Of a DNA stretch of 64,000 bases, positions 23,806-33,748 are shown piece after piece (the first letter of the stretch is position 1; every line of letters begins with the position of its first letter). The stretch spans positions 3,455,570 through 3,519,569 of the forward strand of contig JAUJYN010000013.1 in assembly GCA_030737835.1 (NCBI GenBank). The letters run 5' to 3'. A model generated the notes under the pieces. It did not search any database and was not told the origin of the DNA. It saw only the letters and a program-made list of their open reading frames with translations. The position numbers were made by a program, and so were the translations under genes. This DNA is from Acorus gramineus. Taxonomy: Eukaryota; Streptophyta; Magnoliopsida; Acorales; Acoraceae.

Positions 23806-26800
23806 TCTTTGTTGCGGATGAGAAGCCCCGCCAGGATCTAGCCTCGCCTAGCCCCACCAAGATCCAGCTGGCGTCCCTCTCTCTCGGTCCTCCTCTCCCT
23901 CCCTCTTTGTTACATCAAATCAGGTTTTCTATTTCTCTAATTCTCATCTCCCTCAATTTTTGTGTTTTTTTTCAAATTTTACAAGCCCTAGATGTTTGAA
24001 TACCTTGCACTTTCGCTTTCAATACAATTTTTATCTCCTTGTTTGTGAATGTATTTGTTCAAATGATGTAGGATTGAAAATCCTATTTTTTAAAAAAGTG
24101 CTTTGTATTCTGTTTGAATTTTATAGCCAAAAGTGTTTGAGTACCCATTTTTTTTTTTTTGTATCTTTTCATACAACCAAGGCCTTGTGTGCTCGTGTTA
24201 TGGACAAATGTTTTTTACGAGGTTGAGACTCAAAGAATATACGATGGGGTTGTTTCAGAATTTGAGGGATGACCTACAACTAAATTGAGACCCTCACTTT
24301 AAACTAATTAATCTTTTTTTAAAATGTAAGTACAAATATTGACTTAGATGAAATTGGGATTTTGTCATAAAAGTAACATTCTCAAATTCACACCTAAATA
24401 TATTACCTTGAAAGTAGTACTTCCAGCCATTTCTGAAAGGCACAGAGTTAGTGCATATTCTATTAACGCCTCATATCTTTTAGATTTGAATTTTCCAGAA
24501 CATTAAAAAACATCAACAATTATTAACTTTTTCTATCATTGGTCATTTGTAAAAGTTACTGGAATGACTCAGCGCATTAGATGAATTGAGTATAACAGTT
24601 TCATATAATAAAATACAGAGTTACTCTTACAAATATCAGAGTTAACCAATTTAGATAACAAATTAAATTGCCCATTACGACCTCTTGTAACCTACCAAAA
24701 CCAAAGAGGAAACTACAATAAAAAAATGAAGTAAAAAAACAATTGAACTGACCCTGAAAATTCATAATGCGTGGACTCCTCCTTTTTGGCTATGAATGTC
24801 TAGAAGACAGTGATCGATGTTATAATGCACCTGAACTAATATCTTTCAACAAGGTTAATGATAGTATGTAAGTAATGACACCTATTTATGCCTTGGTTTT
24901 GAGTTTACTAATTACCATGTCTTGACACAGAAAATAGAAAACAAGTCATCTAACTGTGGCCTACTCATTACTGTATGTTACAAGATTGAACCTTCCTACT
25001 GATACACTTGGTGGATTATTTCACTTAATCAATTAGATATGACAAAATTACCATATTCATCTTTATCATCCATTTTTGTCTCAAATACACTCTTTGGAGA
25101 ATCAAGCAAGAAGTAAGTCCTCAGATCAACAACTTCAAAGGAATTTGAACTGATTAACCCACAAGATGATAATATTATAATAACATGATTACCTGCACTT
25201 AAAGAACCCCTTTTGATGCACATGATTGTTCATGAAGGCTTAGGATGAGGATACTTCTGCTTCATTTTAATTACTGGATTATAAATCCATAATTTTCTGG
25301 ATTTTTATGAACTGTTTGAAGAATTTGGTTTTGAAATGAGAATTCTTAATAAATTGGTAGAAGAAAAATACTTAAATGGATCATATGCTATTCTTTTTTT
25401 TCTTTTTTTTTTTTGGTCGGACAGCTTATTATCTTGCATGTCGCAAAGGATTAGACAGCTTATTATCTTGCATGTCGCAAAGGATTCAACTACTAAATCA
25501 TGATACACCAAAACTATTGAAACACAAGTTCAACCATAATGTTGAAGAGAACCACACAACATGAGAGGATACATAGTATAATGAGATGTAGATGCAGAGG
25601 TTTCTAATAGATAATTCCTATATAAATGTTGATGCAAAGGAAAGTAGTACTTCTAGCCATTTCTGAAAGGCGTAGAGTTACTGCATATATTAGCAGTTTA
25701 TGAAAGCCAAGCCAGTTGATCAATAACGTGATGGGGGCAACTCAGAGAGGATGACCAATATTATCTCTTGACAATCTGATAGTCAATGAAGATGAGGATT
25801 AGGGAGGTTGCTTTTAGAATCATTGGAGTTGAAAAGTGTTGGCCCCTAATTGATAATAATGTGGGAAAGCTAATGTTCAGATAGTGGGGTTTGTTATGGT
25901 AAAGTAGGTCTTGTATCAATAAATTTCTCATAAATTACAATGTTATCATTATCATGCATATATATTTATAAGTTATAATAGTTTCAACAAACATGTCATA
26001 TCAGCCTATTTTAAATTAAAAGCTATAAGTTATAAGTTTCAACAAACACCTGTAAATTTTTTTTAACTTATTGTGGAGCCCTAGAGATAAAACGTGCTGT
26101 AATTAGTATGGTTTAGTCCTTATCTGAATAACTATGCCTTTTAGCTTTTGCATTGTTGGTCTTCTAATGGCATGCATTAAAAAGTTGAAGAGGGTCCATT
26201 TGTTTTAAAGTTACATGTAAAAAGGATTCCATAAACAATAGGCAGACTTTTTCCAGGGAGTTTAAAAATTGAGTGATGCTTTATGTTTTTGAATATATAT
26301 TTGGAATAAATTTTTCCACATCATTAGTCATGTCCCCTTAGGCTTATTATGGTTAGACATCTCACACTTTTTCCTTTGCTGCCATTGGCTGAGAGTTTAC
26401 AATGAAAAAAAAAATAGTGAGTCTTGTAAGGATGTTGTATGTGAGAAGAGTAGTATCTTAAGTTATCTATCTCACTCATTTATATAACAAGCCTATATTT
26501 TTATTACTCTATATGTCATACAACCAGAGGTCCTCCTAAGTCCCTTTTGGTTTGGTCCACTTGAATGGGTAATTTTAAACTGATATGTGACTCCTGTAGT
26601 GATACATATGGAGTCACTACTCAGTAGTCAGTCAGTCTTGAGTTACTTTCTCTGTGATAAATGGTCACGTCATCTCAATTTTTGCCTCAGACATAAATAA
26701 AGAATGAGACACTCTCTGTTCAGTGTCATTAGACTATTGAATGAGAAACATTGGTTGGAGAGACCTCTAGTATTGATGGATTGAAATTTGTTAGTACATC

Positions 26801-27080
26801 ATTCATGTAATAAGAATGAATGACGAATAACACATGGCCATTACCAATAGTTTGTCTTATTGGTAGTGGTATAGGTGTTTGGTTGGATAACATGGATTTG
26901 TAGCATGGTTTCATGAGTTATTTTTGTTGGTTGGGTATCTTTTATAAAACCAAAAAATGTTTGAATAACATTCATTATGTTTTTGACATATATATTTTGA
27001 AATTTTTTAATGAATGAGAACTCTATTTTATTGATAAAGAATTGTACGTATCATTGGTTGATTCAAACTCCTTTGACCAG
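23806..27080. other. Intergenic stretch with small direct repeats
   Basis: No gene recognised. A 48-bp direct repeat appears at 24410-24457 and 25640-25687 (core AGCCATTTCTGAAAGG). A 33-bp tandem repeat lies at 25421-25486. Positions 23806-23930 are C/T-rich like a 5' untranslated region but no open frame follows. The DNA just upstream of 27082 is presumably the promoter side of the PMD gene. Confidence 0.4.
25421..25486. repeat. 33-bp tandem duplication
   Basis: ACAGCTTATTATCTTGCATG plus TCGCAAAGGATT occurs twice in a row, perfect, starting at 25421 and 25454. Confidence 0.9.
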
Positions 27081-27097
27081 TATGGCACCAAAGAAAC

Positions 27098-27467
27098 TGA
27101 TGTAGGACAGATTTGAAAAGAAATCATTGCAGAATATTTGATTTCAAATCTGTTATCAAAATAAATTTTTATGAGATTTTATTTAGGAATTTAGGATTTT
27201 TAGGATCTTATGTTTTATTTTATTAAATTTTAATTATTGTCATTGTAATTGTGTCTTTACTATTTTTAGTAGAGTCATAATTCACATTATGAATATGTAT
27301 TTGATGTTTGTGGCCTATATAATGAGTGCCACCATATTTTGTAAAAAAAAACTTTTGATCAATAATATTTTGAATTTTCTCCCTTGTGGGTTTTATTCCT
27401 TGTGGATTCAATGAACTTATGAGATTTCAACGCTGGTTGGAGCTTATGAGATCCTCACACTGCGTTA
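27098..27467 (+). repeat. 5' LTR of the gag-only element
   Basis: Begins TGATGTAGGACAG, ends CACTGCGTTA. Contains a TATATAA box at 27316-27322. The end is set by the match to the 3' LTR and the target duplication; the LTR ends in TA rather than CA. Confidence 0.9.
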
Positions 27468-27469
27468 GG

Positions 27470-27481
27470 TGGTATCAGAGC
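27470..27481 (+). other. Primer-binding site (initiator Met-tRNA)
   Basis: TGGTATCAGAGC, complementary to the 3' end of plant initiator methionine tRNA, two bases after the 5' LTR. Confidence 0.9.
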
Positions 27482-27500
27482 GAGGATTCGCCTGGCTTCG

Positions 27501-28967
27501 ATGACACATAGCCGTGCGGGAAACAACCATCCCATTGACGGTGATCGTGGGGTGCAGGAGCTGTTTCGGCCGTTGCAAGAGGACCAGAAGTCACTTCGGG
27601 AGGAGTTTCGTCAACAAACGCGGCAAACTCTTTGTGAGGTGAAGGCTGGCGTGAATCTCAACACCGACAACAGACGACCTGGGAGTGACAGGATGCACGC
27701 CAAGGGATTTGCCTGAGGCCAACCTGTTTCTTATAACGTTGTTCGACGACCTTCTCATTATCTACCCGATTATGAGGATGACTCGGATGATGAAGGCGGT
27801 GAACTATACGACTATCAGCTGAGAAAGCGGCACACGTACTACTACAATTATTTTTCAAAGGTGGACATCTCCTATTTCAACGGTGATTTGCCAATCGATA
27901 AGTTCCTTGATTGGATCTTAGAGATTGATAAATTCTTTGAGATAATGGAGGTGCGTGAAAAAGAGATGGTCAGATTGGTGGCGCTTCGACTCACGAGTAG
28001 TGCCGCTAATTGGTGGGACCACCTTCAAAGAACTAGACAACGACAAGGAAGAGCACCTATTCGAACATGAAAGATGAGACAATTTCTCATGGATCGCTTC
28101 CTTCCTCTAGATTATGAACAATATTTGCTCCAGTTGTACCATAATTGTTGCCAAGGTAATCGTTCCGTATTCGACTATACCGCTGAATTTTTAAAATTTT
28201 CTGGTCGGTATAACCTCGCAGAAGCTAAATGGCGACGAGTGGCCCATTATCTTAATTTAGAGTCTTCAGTTCGAGATCGTATTGCTTCAGAAGAGATTTA
28301 CAGCTTGACAGAAGCAATCTCTGCGGCCGTAAAAGTGGAATCACAACTGGAGAGATCAAGGGTGCACGTGATGTCTAAAGGCTCTTCCATGATCAACCCG
28401 CTACATGTTGCATTAAGTCAAGATATGGTTGATGGATCGATGGAGAAGACCGAAGAAAGTCCACCAGAAAATCAGGAGAATTTAGTGACCGACCCCCATG
28501 ATCAACCTCTAGTTGAATCAGAAATTGATGAGGACAAGGCAAATAAAGAAGTGGAGGATGTTGTTCTCTCCGTTGAATCTGAAAAGATTATCGGAGGAGA
28601 ACAAGAGAAGTCATTTTCTTATTCCTTAGTGGTGACTCCAGAGATAGAAAAACTCTTGCAAACGTTCGTGTTGCAGACTACATGCCACATCAACATGAGC
28701 ATTTTTTATGCCTTCGCCGACAACAATAATGATTGGAACATTGCGACTACCACAGTGGTCGATTTGATTGAGAAGGAATTTAAAATCAAGAAGATGTCTC
28801 TCCTCTTGCCAAAGGTCAAATACAAAGATGCATCAAATAAGATGGAAGAAAATGTCTTAATCTCTTCTATTGTTGTGATTGATTACATCAAATATCATCC
28901 TCCTGATCATCTAAGATCTTTTCCTCTTAAATTCGAGGACGAATTTTTTTTAAGAAGAGGAGACTGA
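27501..28967 (+). pseudogene. Retrotransposon gag, two in-frame stops
   Basis: One 489-codon frame runs from just after the primer-binding site to the 3' LTR and is interrupted only by TGA at 27714-27716 and TGA at 28068-28070. The retrotransposon gag domain occupies about 27860-28350: WILEIDKFFEIMEV, ANWWDHLQ, then FLMDRFLPLDYEQYL, GNRSVFDYTAEF. An acidic region follows. The C-terminus (DHLRSFPLKFEDEFFLRRGD) resembles the usual end of gypsy polyproteins, suggesting internal deletion of pol. The stop codon is formed by the first three bases of the 3' LTR. No zinc knuckle is seen. Both early stops look like single-base changes. Confidence 0.88.
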
Positions 28968-29337
28968 TGTAGGACAGATTTGGAAAGAAATCATTGCAGA
29001 ATATTTGATTTCAAATCTGTTATCAAAATAAATTTTTATGAGATTTTATTTAGGAATTTATGATTTTTAGGATCTTATGTTTTATTTTATTAAATTTTAA
29101 TTATTTTCATTGTAATTGTATCTTTACTATTTTTAGTAGAGTCATAATTCACATTATGAATATGTATTTGATGTTTGTGGCCTATATAATGAGTGCCACC
29201 ATATTTTGTAAAAAAAAAAACTTTTGATCAATAATATTTTGAATTTTCTCCCTTGTGGGTTTTATTCCTTGTGGATTCAAGGAGCTTATGAGATCTCGAC
29301 GCTGGTTGGATCTTTATATCCATTTCACGCTGTGTTA
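28965..29337 (+). repeat. 3' LTR of the gag-only element
   Basis: Begins TGATGTAGGACAG after the purine tract AAGAAGAGGAGA (28952-28963) and ends CGCTGTGTTA before the GAAAC duplication. Near-identical to the 5' LTR for the first 300 bp, then diverges around GATCTTTATATCC. Confidence 0.9.
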
Positions 29338-30169
29338 GAAACAAGTCCCACAAACTGCCTTGCTTCGTAAATGTCAATCTGAAAGGCTTGCTAGAGATGT
29401 GGCATCAAGTTCCATGGTTCCATCCATTGAACCAGAGGCCGTGGAAGAGGATGCAAGAGAGCGTGACGCAGGTAGAGAGGATGTAAATTCTGAGATAGAT
29501 GAGAATAGCTTGAAGGGTTCTTTTCCTGGTGGACCTGAGACAAATGAACTCCTGGTTGCTTATCGACATCACATCACATATCATATATGGAATGGCAAGG
29601 TATGTATGATGTAATAACATAGCTCTTTTGTTCTACTCTAATGCACCATGCATATGATAACCTATATTAACGTATACTCTCTTGGATGCAGGGCAATCGT
29701 TCTTTGTAGTTTCACAAACCAACGAAAACATTGGAGGGTTGGGATTTGTCGAACGAGTCAATAACCTTCAGGAACAAAGTGAAGCAAAGTGAATTGTTGC
29801 CTTTGGTTGAGTATAACTTTCCTTTATTGAACGTTCCGATAAGTGCAATGGTGGAGAGGTGGCATCCAAAGACCAATACTTTCCACTTACCATTTGGGGA
29901 GATCCCGTTTTTTTTTTTTTTGGGTATTTTGTCCAGAACAATGTATAATTTTTTAGTGTATGCTAAACAATGGTAAAAATGTGCATTGTAACTAAATTAT
30001 GGGGATGATGTACATGCATATGATCTACGATGTTTTTTGAGCACTGAAATGATCTATAATGAGACAATGTTTGTAGTAAAATGATCTTTAAGTGCGATGG
30101 AATTTCAAGTATTGTGTTCATTTTGTTGATTATCAGGGTTGCTTGGTTATTAATGTTAGTGTGTTAATA

Positions 30170-31085
30170 CTTCAAAGGTTTATGGTTCCAGAAAGACATG
30201 GACCATGTCAAACCAAATCAAACACGGAAGACATGGAGCACGTCGAACGGAATACAGAATACTTCAATGGTTTCTGATTCTAGAATGCTATGGACCATGT
30301 CAAACCAAATCAAACACGGAAGACATGGAGCATATCGAACAGGATACAGAACATTTCAAAGGTTTTTTTTATTTCAGAAAGCCATGGACTATGTCGAATC
30401 AAATCAAACACGAAAGACATGGAGCATGTCGAACAGGATACAGAACACTTCAAAGGTTTTTTATTCCACAAAGTCATGGACCATGTCAAACCAAATGAAA
30501 CACGGAAGACATGGAGCATGTCGAACGGGATATAGAACACTTCAAAGGTTTTTTTATTCCAGAAAGCCATGGACCATGTCAAACCAAATCAAACACAGAA
30601 GACATAGAGCATGTCGAACGGGATACAGAACACTTCAAAGATTTTTTTTATTCCAGAAAGAAAGCCATGGAACATGTCGAACCAAACCGCACACGAAAGA
30701 CATGGAGCATATCGAACAGGATACAGAACACTTCAAATGTTTCTTATTCAAGAAAACCATGGACTATGTCGAACCAAATCAAATACGGAAGACATGGAGC
30801 ATGTTGAACGGGATACATAACACTTTAAAGGTTTTTGATTCCAGAAAGCCATGGGCCATGTCAAACGAAATCAAACACGGAAGACATGGAGCATGTTGAA
30901 CGGGATACAGAACACTTCAAAGGTTTCTGATTCCAAAAAGCCATGGACCATGTCGAACCAAATCGCACATGGAAGACATGGAACATGTCAAACGGGATAC
31001 AGAACATTTCAGAAGTTTTTGATTCCAGAAATCCATGGATCATGTCGAACCTAATCACACACAAAAGACATAGAGCATGTCAAAT
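30170..31085. repeat. Minisatellite, ten units of about 92 bp
   Basis: The phrase ACATGGAGCA (or a one-base variant) recurs at about 30231, 30323, 30417, 30509, 30602, 30700, 30792, 30884, 30976 and 31068. Six of the nine spacings are exactly 92, the others 93, 94 and 98. Each unit contains CCATGGACCATGTC and AACCAAATCAAACACGG. Because 92 is not a multiple of three, overlapping open frames (up to 233 codons) rotate through the three frames from unit to unit, so I treat it as non-coding. Confidence 0.95.
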
Positions 31086-32959
31086 GGGGGGAGAGAGAGA
31101 AAGAGCGCGGGACTTATTATTTTGATTGTGGGGTGGGTAATATATTTATGGGGGATGTGTGGGGTGGGTTGGGTGTACCATTGAGGTGGGTAGTGTTGGG
31201 GTGGGTTAGGTGTGAGAAAAAAATGTAACAAAACATTTTTATTTATAAATAAAAGTTGGTGGTAGGAGAGTTTGTGGGGTGGCCATAACCACACCATTTT
31301 ATAAAACCCCCTTCTCGCATACATCAATCTCACCACCCTTCACACATCATAACATATTCTCTCTGTTACTTCTCTATGTTACTTCTCTCATTCACCCCTA
31401 CCGTTCTCTCCCGCCGTGAGGACGCCGACGACAAGCCCTCGTGAAGTCGTTCCCCCCACCCCTGTGAGGTCCTCCCCATGTCACTCTTGAGGCCATGAAC
31501 TCATCTCTCTTAAAATAAATTAATATATCTATTTTTTGAAAACATCTTTTTAATCAATTATTAATTATGATCTAATGAGTATTATAGTTCTTTTTGTAGA
31601 TAAATTAGGGTTGTGATAGGGAAAGTTAGGGCTTGAAAGAGAGCTTGGGTTTTTTGATATATAAAGCTAGGTTTATTTTTATTTTTGTTTTTGTTTTTCT
31701 TTCATAATGAAGTGTGTTGGTTGAATTTCAATACATTAGTCAAAGTTAGGGATGTGTATGCATTTTGGTTTAATTTTCATTAATTTGTATGTTGGTGACA
31801 TTGATTGGAAAAAAAATTCCCCTTAGAGAAGATTATTGTTGGCATGTTGAACATACTCATGAGATAAATTAATATACTGACATTGATATGAAATTGTAAA
31901 ATGGTTCAATACATATTGCTGAGAACTATATTTAAACAATATAATAATGTAAAACTAATTTATTCATGCTCCAATCAATCTGGTAAAGCTAATTTAGAGA
32001 AAGTTAGGGTATTTTTTAGATAAATGAAGTGAGTTGGATGAATTTGAATGGTTTAGGATTGAAAGGAAGCGTTGTGAATGCATTTTAGTAAATCATTTAA
32101 TTAAATACTACATATTAGTCAAATTTTCATTGTTTGTATGTTGGTAGCATTGATAAATCTCTTTTTTTTTCCTTAGAGAAGAGTATTGTTGGAATGGTGA
32201 GTTAGTACGTACACCTTTGTCGGTGTTGGATTTTGGTGAAAGGGGGAAAAGGAAAAGAAAAGGGTAGGCGCCCTCTCTTCCTTCCTCCTCGGCTCCTCCT
32301 CCAATGTTTGTGCGTGTGTGGGGGTTCTTCGGAGGCTTGGATCCAAAGAGCTGCGCCTTGGCGGGATCGGTCGGATCGTCTCTCGGAAGGGGTGGTGGGG
32401 GGTTTCGTTCCTAGCTGAGACGACCGATGGGTCCTCAGGAGGATTCAGGAGTTGTTGTGATCGCCACCTGCTTTTCTCAAAAAGCAGGAAAAGTTGGGGC
32501 GGATTTGATCGCCTTCGTGGGGAGTTTGTGGGGTCTCCGCTCTGAGACACGGATATGCCGTGCACAGAGGTGAAGACAGGGATCCTCTTCTGCTTCGGGA
32601 ACCTGACTAAAGGAGAATTGGGACTTGAGGTGGGCTAGGGAAGGGCCGGCTAGTTGGTTTTAGCCGCCTGGTGGGGGGCGGCTAGTTGTGGGTAGCCGCC
32701 TAGTGTCTGGTTCAATTTGGGCAGAACCTGGGTAGGGTTTGGGTTTGGTTTTGGCAGAGGTTAAACTGGGTTTAACCTGGGTTTTGGAGAGTGGATTTGG
32801 AGAATGGATTTATGTAGGAAATGGGTTTCTCTCTCACTTTTCTCTCAAGGGTTTGAGGTGGTGGTGTGGCTTGATGGTTGGGAATGTGGGTGGTTGAGGG
32901 TTATTGATGGGTATTGAATGTGTATTAATTGGAATTGATGATATGAATGATGTTGGTTG
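31086..32959. other. Gene-free stretch with promoter-like composition
   Basis: A G-rich tract (31120-31210), a TATA-like TTTTATAAAA near 31297 and a C/T-rich, then GC-richer segment to 31500 look like a promoter plus 5' untranslated region, but no long frame follows. A second GC-rich segment (32250-32700) has overlapping open frames on both strands, none resembling a known family. TAGCCGCCT-type repeats occur near 32660-32700. Confidence 0.35.
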
Positions 32960-33748
32960 TGTCACGCCCTAGGGCGGCCGTCCCCGGGACGCGGCAAATG
33001 GTATATAAGATATCAGCAGTCTAAACAGGAGTTCAATAATATACCCTAAACAACATCAACAATGACAACACAGACAATAATGAGGCTGACATGATATATA
33101 CACAAATAGCGGAAGCTAAAAGACTGAATCTGTAAATCAAAGACATATTACAGACTCGATACATAATCAACTGTCCTGTGAGAGCCAATATATACAACGA
33201 CATCAAATATAATACAAACGTGTGCCCAAGCACGGAATATAATACATACAATAAAAAAGGGATGCTGATAGCCTCTAACACTCGCGGAATGTGGCGCTGC
33301 TCCGCTACTGCTGAAGTCCCTCGGGGAGCTCCTCCTGCTGATCCGACTCTGATAACACTGGAGAAAAATATATGCGAGGGGTGAGCCACACGCTCAGTGA
33401 ATAGCATAACCCATGCATCACAATTCATATTAACCTCCAATCATTTATAGCCCCTAAGTGGCAACAACTACACAAACCAGTGGGTTGCTCATCGCCAACC
33501 CACTACACCCTCACCCTCGCCCTCAAACTGGTGACATGGTCTTTTGGGACTGACTAGGCTGTTGATCTCCCTTGGTCCACCGATAGCCTCTCCTCCACAC
33601 CGTAGCTCGCCTGGTCTACTCCCACATTCAGCACAGTCTGAAACCAAATCAGGAGGTGCCTACTGATGGGAGCCCTCTGTCAGGACGGCCTGTCTAACAC
33701 TGAGGAGTCCCTACACGGATCCAACGAAGGGAAGAGAAACAGCCTACC
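32960..33748 (+). mobile_element. Ty3-type LTR, family copy B (truncated)
   Basis: Starts TGTCACGCCC like copy A but lies on the plus strand. Homology to copy A runs to about 33748 (CCAACGAAGGGAAGAGAAACAG) and then stops, so the last about 200 bp of the LTR are missing or diverged. It has only one unit of the repeat found three times in copy A. No gag or pol follows, so it is a solo or truncated LTR. Confidence 0.6.

Larger units (their letters stand above)
27098..29337 (+). mobile_element. Gag-only LTR retrotransposon (TR-GAG type)
   Basis: A complete 2,240-bp element with 370- and 373-bp LTRs and a perfect 5-bp target duplication GAAAC (27093-27097 and 29338-29342). It has a primer-binding site TGGTATCAGAGC (initiator Met-tRNA) and a purine tract before the 3' LTR. 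The interior encodes only a Ty3/gypsy-type gag; protease, reverse transcriptase, RNase H and integrase are all absent. The LTRs differ at few positions except in their last about 60 bp, so the insertion is young. It must have used another element's enzymes. It disrupts the PMD gene near its start codon. Confidence 0.92.
27082..29925 (+). pseudogene. Plant mobile domain (PMD) gene, split by a retrotransposon
   Basis: Exon 1 starts with ATG at 27082, is interrupted after 16 nt by the LTR element, and resumes at 29343 in the same frame once one copy of the GAAAC duplication is discounted, running to a GT donor at 29600. Intron 29600-29691, then exon 2. Hallmarks of the PMD (aminotransferase-like) family: GGPETNELLVAYRHHITYHI in exon 1 and VERWHPKTNTFHLPFGE in exon 2. 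PMD proteins are plant-specific; some (MAIN, MAIL1) act in silencing and meristem maintenance, many others ride in transposons. Besides the insertion there is an in-frame TAG at 29707-29709, and the domain stops after FGE at a T-run near 29910. It is therefore a pseudogene, possibly itself of transposon origin. Confidence 0.75.

Noticed and set aside
30198-30899. 233-codon frame through the minisatellite
   Set aside because: The repeat unit is 92 bp, so the frame shifts every unit and the same DNA is read in all frames; no conserved protein unit.
30170-31085. CRISPR-like array
   Set aside because: Direct repeats with no distinct unique spacers, in a plant nuclear genome; it is a minisatellite.
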